A stretch of 35,856 nt of DNA from Actinomycetota bacterium (GTDB lineage: Bacteria; Actinomycetota; Actinomycetes; Nanopelagicales; Nanopelagicaceae), in assembly GCA_947372915.1 (NCBI GenBank), contig CANBVO010000006.1, positions 1 through 35,856 on the forward strand, read 5' to 3'. This document shows positions 1 to 8,762 of the stretch, piece after piece. The first letter of the stretch is position 1, and every line of letters begins with the position of its first letter. The notes beneath the pieces are model-generated. The model made no database searches. It was not told the DNA's origin and worked only from the letters and a program-made list of their open reading frames with translations. A program made the translations under genes and the position numbers.

Positions 1-2
1 CT

Positions 3-656
3 GTTGACCTACCCGGACATGGCCAATCTCCGCTGGACCATACAACTCCCCTTGATCCTGAATCTTTGGCTCGTCTCATTATTACTTATCTCGATCAGAT
101 GAAGATTTCTCAACTCCATGTTGTTGGCAATTCACTTGGTGGATGGGTCGCGCTTGAATTAGCAGCACTTGCACCGAGCAGAGTGAAATCGGTAGTCGGA
201 TTAGCGCCAGCTGGTCTCTGGCTCAAGCCAGACATTACCCGGGTACGCGGAGAAGCCCGTGCGCGGTTGATGGCAAAATCTTTACATAAGTCCGCCCCGA
301 AACTCTTGAAATATAAATTTGCGCGTCAGTTGGGTTTTAGTACGGTGAGTCCGCGTTGGCAAGAGTTAGATATTGAAACTTGTATTGATGCCACTATTGC
401 AATGGGTACCTCACGCGGTTATTTCCCTACTTGGGATGCCTTCTTAGGCAAGAGATTCGACGAGGATATTTCTCCTGCGATTCCAGTGACGATAATTTTT
501 GGAGATACGGATAACACTCTCCCTGCACATACTTCTCAAGAACGTTCGCTAGCGCCCAAACATGCCAAATGGATAGTTATTGAAAATTGTGGGCATGCAC
601 CGATGTGGGATCACTCGTCAGAGGTTCTTAAGTTAATTCTTGAAACGTGTCGCTAA
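3..656 (+). CDS. alpha/beta-hydrolase fold protein, 5'-truncated by the window edge
   Basis: Frame stays open to base 3 upstream of the listed TTG (VDLPGHGQSPLDHTTPLDPESLARLIITYL...); nucleophile elbow GNSLGG; C-terminal ENCGHAPMWDH catalytic His region. Confidence 0.85.
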   Translation, partial: VDLPGHGQSPLDHTTPLDPESLARLIITYLDQMKISQLHVVGNSLGGWVALELAALAPSRVKSVVGLAPAGLWLKPDITRVRGEARARLMAKSLHKSAPKLLKYKFARQLGFSTVSPRWQELDIETCIDATIAMGTSRGYFPTWDAFLGKRFDEDISPAIPVTIIFGDTDNTLPAHTSQERSLAPKHAKWIVIENCGHAPMWDHSSEVLKLILETCR

Positions 657-659
657 CCG

Positions 660-1319
660 ATGGTTACAGTCCTATATTTCTGGAAAATTGAACGCGCTAA
701 TATTCAGAAAGCAATTCTTCGGATGGCGCTCGACCGCAGCTCATTAAAGAAGAATCAAGATATTTCTTTCTTTAAATTGCTCGGCACCGGTAAGGGCGAA
801 ACCTTTACTCCGAAGGATGCAAACTCGCAGCGCTGGGGACTCTTAATCACATTAAAGGCAGAGGATCTCGATCGTTTTGATCACGGCTCAGTGGCCAATC
901 ATTGGCGAAAGATTGCTACATCTGAGTATCGCGTAATTCTTCGACCGTTAAGTTCGCATGGCCAATGGTCAATGCGAGAGCCGTTTATTGTGGAAGAATT
1001 TTCGTGGGATGGGCCGGTCGCGGCAATTACTCGTGCGCGGATTAAGTGGAGTCACAATTTCACCTTTTGGAAAGCGGTCCCACCTATAACACAGGCACTT
1101 CACCAAGCTCCGGGTTTACGCATTGCCATCGGAATTGGTGAGGCCCCCATTGGACTTCAAGGAACATTTTCCACCTGGGATTCAGCGGCAGATATTCGTG
1201 CCTTCGCCTACAAGAGCGCGGCGCATCTGGCTGCAATCGATCAGACAAAGAAAATAGGCTGGTATGCCGAAGAACTCTTTGCGCGCTTTGCGATTATTGA
1301 AGAGAGTGGTTCTCTCTAA
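660..1319 (+). CDS. crtA-like: spheroidene monooxygenase-like (CrtA-like) carotenoid oxygenase
   Basis: 219 aa; FFKLLGTGKGETFTP and YRVILRPLSSHGQWSMREPF resemble CrtA family motifs (F(W/F)K(L)MGTG.GEGFTP; ...GRWSGR.PF); adjacent to carotenoid genes. Confidence 0.7.
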   Translation: MVTVLYFWKIERANIQKAILRMALDRSSLKKNQDISFFKLLGTGKGETFTPKDANSQRWGLLITLKAEDLDRFDHGSVANHWRKIATSEYRVILRPLSSHGQWSMREPFIVEEFSWDGPVAAITRARIKWSHNFTFWKAVPPITQALHQAPGLRIAIGIGEAPIGLQGTFSTWDSAADIRAFAYKSAAHLAAIDQTKKIGWYAEELFARFAIIEESGSL

Positions 1320-1345
1320 CCCCTTAAATAAGGCAGAATTGCACC

Positions 1346-2158
1346 ATGTCACTGCGTCAATATCGTCCGCGAGGTAATGCCCGTCGCGGTATCTCATCCA
1401 CGCAGAACGCAGTACTTCTCGCCGTTTTAGCGCTTGCCATTCTCTTTCAGATTTCCTATCCCCTCGTTCACGGGGACGCACTTCGTTACATCACCATTCT
1501 GACTGTTTATAGCGGTGCGCTGCTCATGCTCGTACATTCTTTTCTTTCCTACGGCTTTAGATATTTTGCCTCCTACTTTGCGATTACTTTTTTCTTTGCT
1601 CTCTTCATTGAACAATTAGGAAGTCGCACTGGTTGGCCTTTTGGGGATTATGTATACGACTCAACTTTGGGCATTCAAATCGCAGGCGTACCGGTCGTTG
1701 TTCCATTCGCTTGGATCATGTTGACACATCCCATCTTGATTGCGGCCCGCCGAATGGCTCCGCATTGGGTCTTTCTTTACGGTGGCGCTGGATTAATGGC
1801 ATGGGATCTTTTCTTAGATCCGCAAATGGTGAGCGCTGGGCGTTGGACATGGACCGTTACCGGACCTCACGTGCCCTTTCAACCAGAGATTCCACTATCG
1901 AATGCAGCCGGTTGGCTCTTTGCAGGTATGGGCTTGATTGCAATTTTGCATCTAGCGCTACCCAAGGAACGTCGAAAAATTGGGGCAAGTTCAACCATCC
2001 CAGATGTTTTCTTAGCATGGACTCTCTTCTCTGGAATTATTGGGAACCTCTTCTTCTTTGATCGTCCCGGGGTCGCACTGATTGGTGGTTTGGTTTTTGG
2101 TGCGCTGACTGCGCCTTATTTCTTTAGCATCACACTTGGCAGACCTGACTACATCTAG
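1346..2158 (+). CDS. cruF: carotenoid biosynthesis membrane protein, CruF-like (acyclic/gamma-carotene 1'-hydratase family, DUF422)
   Basis: 270 aa polytopic; FIEQLGSRTGWPFGDYVYDSTLGIQIAGVPVVVPFAWIMLTHP and WDLFLDPQMVSAGRWTW are CruF/DUF422-type motifs. Confidence 0.8.
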   Translation: MSLRQYRPRGNARRGISSTQNAVLLAVLALAILFQISYPLVHGDALRYITILTVYSGALLMLVHSFLSYGFRYFASYFAITFFFALFIEQLGSRTGWPFGDYVYDSTLGIQIAGVPVVVPFAWIMLTHPILIAARRMAPHWVFLYGGAGLMAWDLFLDPQMVSAGRWTWTVTGPHVPFQPEIPLSNAAGWLFAGMGLIAILHLALPKERRKIGASSTIPDVFLAWTLFSGIIGNLFFFDRPGVALIGGLVFGALTAPYFFSITLGRPDYI

Positions 2159-3235
2159 ATGACTCTCTTTCCTTTCATTCTCTGCTGTGCAGCTCTTATA
2201 ACTGCCACTATCAATGCATTAACGATGAGAGTCGTTCGTAAGTCTGAAAGTCTCCTCATTTCAGAGAGCGTGGACTTACTTATCCCGATGCGTAATGAAG
2301 AGCGAAATGTCTCCGAATGTATTGAAGCGGCGCTCAGCACATCTAAGCTCGCTAATTTTTCAATTACAGTTCTCGATGACAATTCCTCGGACAAGACCCC
2401 GGAATTACTAACTTCATTCGGTTCAAAAATCACAGTGATGAACGGCACGGCCTTACCTGATGGGTGGATGGGCAAGAACTTTGCGCTCTCTCAATTAGCG
2501 AGTGCTAGTAGCGCCGAATACCTAGTTTTTTCTGATGCGGATGTCCGCCTCACGCCCGAGGCAATATCTGCAAGTCTCGCGCTCATGAAGCGGTTGAACT
2601 GGGATTACATCTCCCCTTATCCACGCCAAATCGCTCGAACTTTTGCTGAGCTTCTCATTCAGCCACTCTTGCAATGGTCATGGATGTCTAGCGTCGTACT
2701 TCGAATCGCTGAAAAATCTCAGCGGCCATCAACCACGATTGCCAATGGTCAACTCTTTATCGTCAAGCGCGCGGCATATATTGAGATCGGCGGCCACGAG
2801 AACATTAAGAACGAGGTCCTCGACGATCTCGAACTTGCGCGCGAGCTGGTTCGTCATGGATTTCGCGGTGGCGTCGCCGATGCCAGCGATGTAGTGACTT
2901 GTCGAATGTATGAAAGTCGCAAAGAACTTATCGAGGGCTATACCAAGTCGCTCTGGCGAGCATTTGGCGGAGTCGCAGGAACAATTCTTGCGTTGCTGAT
3001 ACTCACGTGGACCAGTCTGACTCCGTTCTATGGCGCAATCACGGGATCAGCACTCGCACTTGGCGGCCTCACACTCACAATTCTCTCTCGAGTGGTCGTT
3101 GCTTTGCGCACTCGATCAAATCCGGTTCTCTCACTTCTTCATCCCCTTGCTATCCTCTTTCTCTTTTCGCTCATCGCACTTTCCTGGATGAAAAAACGCA
3201 ACGGTTCGTTGCAATGGCGCGGACGCAGCATCTGA
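2159..3235 (+). CDS. cruG: family 2 glycosyltransferase, CruG-like
   Basis: 358 aa; VDLLIPMRNEERNVSECIEAAL, VLDDNSSDKT, LPDGWMGKNFAL, FSDADVRL; ATG abuts the cruF stop codon (TAG|ATG). Confidence 0.75.
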   Translation: MTLFPFILCCAALITATINALTMRVVRKSESLLISESVDLLIPMRNEERNVSECIEAALSTSKLANFSITVLDDNSSDKTPELLTSFGSKITVMNGTALPDGWMGKNFALSQLASASSAEYLVFSDADVRLTPEAISASLALMKRLNWDYISPYPRQIARTFAELLIQPLLQWSWMSSVVLRIAEKSQRPSTTIANGQLFIVKRAAYIEIGGHENIKNEVLDDLELARELVRHGFRGGVADASDVVTCRMYESRKELIEGYTKSLWRAFGGVAGTILALLILTWTSLTPFYGAITGSALALGGLTLTILSRVVVALRTRSNPVLSLLHPLAILFLFSLIALSWMKKRNGSLQWRGRSI

Positions 3236-4731
3236 TGAAAATTGTTGTCATTGGAGCGGGTGTTGGCGGCATGTCAGCCGCTATTCGACTCGCTAAGGCC
3301 GGACATCAAGTTTCTATCTACGATGCATCCGATCGCACAGGTGGTAAGTGCCGAACTGAATGGATTGGCGATTACGCCTTCGATACCGGGCCATCGCTGA
3401 TGACTTTGCCTGCCGTCTATCGAGATTTATTTTTAAAGACTGGTAAAAGAATTGAACATATACTTAAAATTAATGCCGTCGACCCAGCCTTTGATTATCA
3501 CTTTGCCGATGGCACTCAAATCACCTTCCCGAACTTATCGATTAAAGAGACCTGCCTGGCTATAGATGCAGCGATTGGCAAAGAGAGCGGCAATCAATGG
3601 CATAACTTGATGCAGCGGGCCGAACATATGTGGGATGTCTCGCGCGAACCATTTGTCGAATCTGAATTAACTTCAATTCTCGGACTTCTCAAACGCAAAG
3701 ATATTCTTAGAGACCTTCGTGCGATTTCACCTTTCACCTCACTGCGTAAGCTAACCAAGAGCTATACCGATAGTCCTTATTTGACTGCCATCATTGATCG
3801 GTACGCCACATACACCGGCTCTGATCCCCGCAAAGTACCAGCGGTGTTGTTGACCATTGCCTTTATTGAAAGTTCCTTTGGGGCCTGGCATATCGAAGGT
3901 GGCCTCGGTCAACTATCCGTGGCCTTGGAGGAACGCGCGCAATCCCTAGGAGTAGAAATTCATCTCAATACAGAAGTTGCCAGCATTACTTATTCAGGTG
4001 ATAGCGCCACTGGGATTGAACTCCATAACGGAGAAATTATTCTTGCCGATGCTGTTGTTGCAAATGCGGACGCCCATTATGTATATAACGAATTACTTCC
4101 GAGAGATTTACGCGTTACTTCGCCAGAGCGCAAGAAGCTCAAACGAGCCGATAAATCATTAGCTGGTTTTTCACTACTACTCGGCCTAGATAACTCCAAA
4201 CTCCAGGGCGCTCCACCTGAACTCAAACATCACACTATTTATTTCCCTGAAAATTACGAAAGAGAATTTGATCAAATTTTTACGGAAAAAGTACCGGTTG
4301 ATGACCCCACCATTTACATCTGTTCTCCGAACGATCCGCTGATGGTACGTGGCGATAATAAAGAAGCCTGGTTTGTTCTCATTAACGCGCCTCGCCACGA
4401 GCCAGGTCTCGGATATGACTGGAGCAATAATCCTGAAAGTTATGCCCTGAAAATTATTGCCAAGCTTGATGCACTAGGTCTGAAAGTTTCAGAACGCTTA
4501 GATGTGATGGAATTTCGCACTCCTCTTGATCTGCAGAACAGCGTTAAAGCACCGGGTGGCTCTATCTATGGCACGTCCAGCAACTCTGCTCGTGCTGCAT
4601 TTCAACGTGCACGCAATCGTTCCCCGCTTAAGAATCTTTACTGCGTAGGCGGCTCGGCTCATCCCGGCGGCGGATTGCCATTGGTGGGATTAAGCGCAGA
4701 GATTGTGGCTAATGCGATTGCAGGCGCTTGA
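3235..4731 (+). CDS. crtD-like: CrtI/CrtD-family carotenoid desaturase (second paralogue)
   Basis: N-terminal MKIVVIGAGVGGMSAAIRLAKAGHQVSIYDASDRTGGKCRTE FAD-binding motif; C-terminal YCVGGSAHPGGGLPLVGLSAEIVANAI. Start set at the ATGA overlap with the cruG stop; the upstream ORF extension lies inside cruG. Confidence 0.85.
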   Translation: MKIVVIGAGVGGMSAAIRLAKAGHQVSIYDASDRTGGKCRTEWIGDYAFDTGPSLMTLPAVYRDLFLKTGKRIEHILKINAVDPAFDYHFADGTQITFPNLSIKETCLAIDAAIGKESGNQWHNLMQRAEHMWDVSREPFVESELTSILGLLKRKDILRDLRAISPFTSLRKLTKSYTDSPYLTAIIDRYATYTGSDPRKVPAVLLTIAFIESSFGAWHIEGGLGQLSVALEERAQSLGVEIHLNTEVASITYSGDSATGIELHNGEIILADAVVANADAHYVYNELLPRDLRVTSPERKKLKRADKSLAGFSLLLGLDNSKLQGAPPELKHHTIYFPENYEREFDQIFTEKVPVDDPTIYICSPNDPLMVRGDNKEAWFVLINAPRHEPGLGYDWSNNPESYALKIIAKLDALGLKVSERLDVMEFRTPLDLQNSVKAPGGSIYGTSSNSARAAFQRARNRSPLKNLYCVGGSAHPGGGLPLVGLSAEIVANAIAGA

Positions 4732-5329
4732 AATAAACCGAGGAAAGGTAAACAAGCGAAACTGCTTGTATGCCTAACCAAATAACTGAAAAGTTACTCA
4801 CTAACTGAATCTTGAGTTCGAAGGCAATCAGTGCAATAAAGATCAAGCTTGCTCTTACCGGCCGTTCTGCAATGGTAACTGCGGTGATATCTGAGTATCC
4901 CAATCCGGCGGCGCGAGCACGGAGATACTCTTGCGTAAAAGCGAAAATGGCAGCGAAGAAGAGTATTCGCACATCAGCGCCAATCCGATAGAAAGCCAAC
5001 ACCCAAAAAACTTCACTCAAACGATCCACCACTGAATCAATCATGGCGCCACGTTTAGATGTCTTCTCGGAAATCATCGCCAGTGATCCATCCAGACCAT
5101 CACAGAGAAGCGAGAGAACGAGCAGCGCGGGGGCGAGCCAGGTAGTTGCAGTAGGCCAAGTCGCAATGGCTGCAATGAGACCGAGTGTTGTTAATACATT
5201 TGGGGTGACGCGTAGACGATGCAAGGGACGCACTACCGCATAGGAAATTGAGAGCCAACCTTTAACAATTCCGGTAACTGGTACGTCGCCGTGCAGTGAA
5301 CTCCAGATGGAGAAGAATTTATCGCGCTG
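4709..5329 (-). CDS. CDP-alcohol phosphatidyltransferase family protein
   Basis: CDGLDGSLAMISEKTSKRGAMIDSVVDR matches the CDP-alcohol phosphotransferase motif; likely GTG start overlapping the metF stop. Confidence 0.8.
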   Translation of the reverse strand, partial: QRDKFFSIWSSLHGDVPVTGIVKGWLSISYAVVRPLHRLRVTPNVLTTLGLIAAIATWPTATTWLAPALLVLSLLCDGLDGSLAMISEKTSKRGAMIDSVVDRLSEVFWVLAFYRIGADVRILFFAAIFAFTQEYLRARAAGLGYSDITAVTIAERPVRASLIFIALIAFELKIQLVSNFSVIWLGIQAVSLVYLSSVYFKRLQSH

Positions 5330-6182
5330 CACGATTATCAAGTCCCAAATTTCGAGCAATTTCCAGGGTCGCACTTGCTGTATTCATGGTGTAAAAATGA
5401 AGTCCGGGCACTCCTGCATCTAAAAGCTCTTGGCAGAGATGTGTTGCAAGTTCTACTCCTAATTTAGTGACATCTTCAGGGTTATCACCCAAAGCAAGGA
5501 AAGCGCTCTCAATTTTTGCAGGTACCGGTGTACCACTGAGTTCGGCCATCCGCTTCATTTGCTTGAGATTAGTGATGGGAAGAATTCCGGCGATGATGGG
5601 AAGTGATGAACCCTTAGCCGCTAACCGATTAACCAAATCAATCCACTTTGCTGATTCAAAGAAAAATTGAGTAGTAGCAAAAGTTGCACCCAGCGACTCT
5701 TTACGCAACAAGACATCGACGTCGCCATCTAAGTTCCCTCCACTTGCGGGATGCCCATCAGGGAAAGCGGCAACACCAATCGTAAATTTTCCGGTCGCTG
5801 CAGCGAGCTCTACAAGTTGGTCGGCATGATCTAAGCCGCCAGGAGTACTCACCCATGGCGCTGAAGGTCCGCTGGATGGATCTCCACGAAGTGCCAGGAT
5901 GCTCTTAATGCCAGCACCGTGATACTGATGCAAAATCTCTTCAAGTTCGCTGCGGGTGGAGCCAACGCAGGTGAGGTGGGCAACGGTATCGATGCCAGTG
6001 CGTTCGGTTATTTCTTTAGTGATGCGAATGGTGCGATCTCGGGTACTTCCGCCAGCGCCGTAGGTCACAGAGATGAAATCCGGATGAAGCTCGCGCAAGT
6101 GTTCTGTAGCACTCCAGAGGCGCTCTTCTCCCCCACTGTCCTTGGGTGGGAAGAACTCCACAGAGAAAGTCGTCGTACTCAT
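5319..6182 (-). CDS. metF: methylenetetrahydrofolate reductase
   Basis: 287 aa; SVEFFPPKD, FISVTYGAGGSTRDRTI, LALRGDPSS, GLHFYTMN motifs. Confidence 0.93.
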   Translation of the reverse strand: MSTTTFSVEFFPPKDSGGEERLWSATEHLRELHPDFISVTYGAGGSTRDRTIRITKEITERTGIDTVAHLTCVGSTRSELEEILHQYHGAGIKSILALRGDPSSGPSAPWVSTPGGLDHADQLVELAAATGKFTIGVAAFPDGHPASGGNLDGDVDVLLRKESLGATFATTQFFFESAKWIDLVNRLAAKGSSLPIIAGILPITNLKQMKRMAELSGTPVPAKIESAFLALGDNPEDVTKLGVELATHLCQELLDAGVPGLHFYTMNTASATLEIARNLGLDNRAAR

Positions 6183-6191
6183 AGATGACGC

Positions 6192-6201
6192 AGGCTACCC
6201 T
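6192..6201. promoter_or_regulatory. divergent metF/crtE promoter core with overlapping -10 elements
   Basis: AGGCTACCCT: TACCCT (+), 6 nt to the crtE GTG; TAGCCT (-), 9 nt to the metF ATG; they share TA. Confidence 0.5.
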
Positions 6202-6207
6202 TGCTTC

Positions 6208-7284
6208 GTGACTTTCGCCGAAACCTTTAGCCTTAAAGAGCAGAAAGATTTAGTGAATTCCGCTCTCGCGCAATTTTCTACCCAAGAATGCAATTACCTG
6301 CGCGGAATTGGTAGCGAACTCGATGCGGTCGCAACAGCGATGCATAGTTATATCTGCGATTCCGGCAAGCGGCTGCGTCCGCTCTTTGCCTATGTCGGTT
6401 ATCTCGGTACTGGCGCGCACCCGGATGAGGCCGCCCTCAAGGCAGCTGCATCTCTCGAACTCGTGCACGTCTGCGCGTTGATGCATGACGATGTAATGGA
6501 TGGATCTGATTCACGTCGCGGCGCTCCCTCAATCCATCGCGCATTTGAAGCGCAGCACAAATCTGCAGGTTCCTTGGGCTCGGCCGAACAATTTGGAATT
6601 TCTACAGCGATTCTTTTGGGCGACCTTGCACTTGTATGGTCGGCAAAGATGTTGCACCAATCTGGTTTGCCATCAGAATCGCTACTTCGATCTCTCCCCA
6701 TGTATGACGAGATGCGCGTTGAATTAATGGCCGGTCAGTACCTCGACGTCTATGAGTCAACTCTGAAATCTCAAAGCGTTGAGCGTTCACTCAAAGTTGC
6801 GCGTTATAAATCAGGTAAGTACACGATTGAACGCCCTTTGCACTTTGGTGCGGCTATTGGATCTGCGCAGCCAGAAAAATTGATGAAGGTGTACTCCGCT
6901 TATGGTCTTCCACTCGGGGAAGCATTTCAGCTCCGTGACGATGTTCTCGGAGTCTTTGGAAATCCATCCGAAACGGGTAAGCCAGCGGGCGATGATTTAC
7001 GCGAAGGAAAACGTACCGTTCTACTTGCCACAACTCTCGACCGAGTATCGCCGGCGCAGCGCGAAATAATTAACGAACACCTAGGCAATCCCCAGCTCTC
7101 CGCCGACGGCGTCGAAGAAGTTCGCAATATTATGGTCACCACTGATTCACTCGCAGAATTAGAAGATCTCATCACTCGACTCACCTCTGATGCCGAAGCG
7201 GCACTAGAAAGTGAGGAAATTGCACCTGTCGCACGCAAGGCCCTCGGCGAGCTTCTCGCCATTGCTACTCGAAGGAATACATGA
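6208..7284 (+). CDS. crtE: geranylgeranyl diphosphate (polyprenyl) synthase
   Basis: LVHVCALMHDDVMDGSDSRRG (first Asp-rich motif) and FQLRDDVLGVFG (second). GTG start at 6208 is preferred because TACCCT lies 6 nt upstream; the listed longer ORF overlaps metF. Confidence 0.88.
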   Translation: MTFAETFSLKEQKDLVNSALAQFSTQECNYLRGIGSELDAVATAMHSYICDSGKRLRPLFAYVGYLGTGAHPDEAALKAAASLELVHVCALMHDDVMDGSDSRRGAPSIHRAFEAQHKSAGSLGSAEQFGISTAILLGDLALVWSAKMLHQSGLPSESLLRSLPMYDEMRVELMAGQYLDVYESTLKSQSVERSLKVARYKSGKYTIERPLHFGAAIGSAQPEKLMKVYSAYGLPLGEAFQLRDDVLGVFGNPSETGKPAGDDLREGKRTVLLATTLDRVSPAQREIINEHLGNPQLSADGVEEVRNIMVTTDSLAELEDLITRLTSDAEAALESEEIAPVARKALGELLAIATRRNT

Positions 7285-8762
7285 AAAAAGTTAAAGGACC
7301 AACAGATCACGTTGTAGTCGTCGGTGCAGGTCTCGGCGGTCTCAGTGCAGCACTTCGCCTTGCCGGAGCCGGACGTAAAGTGACCGTCATTGAACGCGAA
7401 AGTGTGCCGGGCGGACGTAATGGCTTACTCAATAAAGAGGGTTACGCCTTTGATACGGGTCCTACCGTTTTAACGATGCCTGACCTCATTCAAGATTGTT
7501 TCTCGTGTGTCGGTGAAGATATGAACGATTGGCTCGAGCTGCTTCCGCTTAAGCCGCTCTATCGCGCTTTCTATCACGATGGCTCTTCGCTTGATGTTCA
7601 CGCAGAAACCGGACGCATGCAAGAAGAAATTCGCAATGTTATCGGCGCGGACGAGGCTGCTGGTTATGGTCGTTACGTTGATTTTGTGACCAAGCTTTAC
7701 AAGTATGAGATGAAAGATTTTATTGATCGCAATATTGATTCACCGCTCAATCTCCTGACTCCCAATTTGGCTCGTTTGGTAGCACTCGGTGGATTCAAGC
7801 GTTTAGCACCTAAGGTCAGTGAATTTCTTAAAGATCCACGTACCCAAAAGGTCTACTCCTTCCAAGCTATGTATGCCGGCGTGAGCCCCCAACAAGCTCT
7901 CGCCATCTATGCCGTTATTGCCTATATGGATTCAGTCAACGGTGTCTTCTTCCCGAAGGGCGGAATGCATGCGGTTCCTCGCGCGCTTGCTGGTGCAGCT
8001 GCAAAACATGGCGTTGAATTCAAATACAACACCACTGTCTCTACTGTGGAACATTCCAATGGTCGCGCTCGCGCTGTGATCACTGAAGATGGCCAACGTA
8101 TCGAATGTGATGCTGTCATCCTTAATCCAGATCTGCCCGTGGCATACCGAGAACTTCTTGGCAAAACTCCTCGCCAAGTCAAGCGCCTTAATTACTCACC
8201 ATCCTGCGCAACGCTCTTGATTGGCTCGAGCAAGAGTTATGACCATTTAGCTCATCACAATATTCACTTCGGCGAATCATGGGATGGTGTTTTCGATGAA
8301 CTCATTACCCAGAAGAAGTTGATGTCCGATCCAAGCTTGTTGGTGACAGTTCCTACTTATGATGACAAAGACTTAGCTCCAAAAGGAAAATCTAGTTATT
8401 ACGTCCTCTTTCCTACTCCCAATCTCACCGCTGATATTGATTGGAAAGTTGAAGGCCCTCGTTATCGCGATCAAATGATTAAGACTATGGAAGCTCGCGG
8501 ATATACCGGCTTTGGTGATTCCATCGAAGTTGAGCACATGACTACCCCACTCGATTGGCAAGCACAAGGCATGGAGGCGGGCGCACCATTCGCAGCTGCG
8601 CATACCTTCTTCCAGACTGGTCCATTTAGATCGCGCAACATGGCGCAAGGATTTGAAAATGTCGTCTTTGCTGGATCTGGAACTCAACCTGGAGTTGGAG
8701 TACCTATGGTGCTTATCTCCGGACGACTCGCAGCTGAACGTATCGTTGGGCCAGTCGCCTAA
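7281..8762 (+). CDS. crtI: phytoene desaturase
   Basis: 493 aa; HVVVVGAGLGGLSAALRLAGAGRKVTVIERE, GYAFDTGPTVLTMP, FAGSGTQPGVGVPMVLISGRLAAERI; 4-nt overlap with crtE. Confidence 0.93.
   Translation: MKKVKGPTDHVVVVGAGLGGLSAALRLAGAGRKVTVIERESVPGGRNGLLNKEGYAFDTGPTVLTMPDLIQDCFSCVGEDMNDWLELLPLKPLYRAFYHDGSSLDVHAETGRMQEEIRNVIGADEAAGYGRYVDFVTKLYKYEMKDFIDRNIDSPLNLLTPNLARLVALGGFKRLAPKVSEFLKDPRTQKVYSFQAMYAGVSPQQALAIYAVIAYMDSVNGVFFPKGGMHAVPRALAGAAAKHGVEFKYNTTVSTVEHSNGRARAVITEDGQRIECDAVILNPDLPVAYRELLGKTPRQVKRLNYSPSCATLLIGSSKSYDHLAHHNIHFGESWDGVFDELITQKKLMSDPSLLVTVPTYDDKDLAPKGKSSYYVLFPTPNLTADIDWKVEGPRYRDQMIKTMEARGYTGFGDSIEVEHMTTPLDWQAQGMEAGAPFAAAHTFFQTGPFRSRNMAQGFENVVFAGSGTQPGVGVPMVLISGRLAAERIVGPVA

Noticed and set aside
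1182-1481. 99-aa minus ORF across crtA-like/cruF
   Set aside because: No recognisable motif, spans two coding genes and the cruF promoter.
3007-3234. N-terminal 76-aa extension of the crtD-like ORF
   Set aside because: Overlaps cruG out of frame; the FAD-binding motif begins right after the ATG at 3235, with an ATGA coupling.
6399-7310. Antisense ORFs of 100 and 127 aa over crtE
   Set aside because: Shadow ORFs of a conserved gene; Ser/Arg-rich composition and no start-site support.
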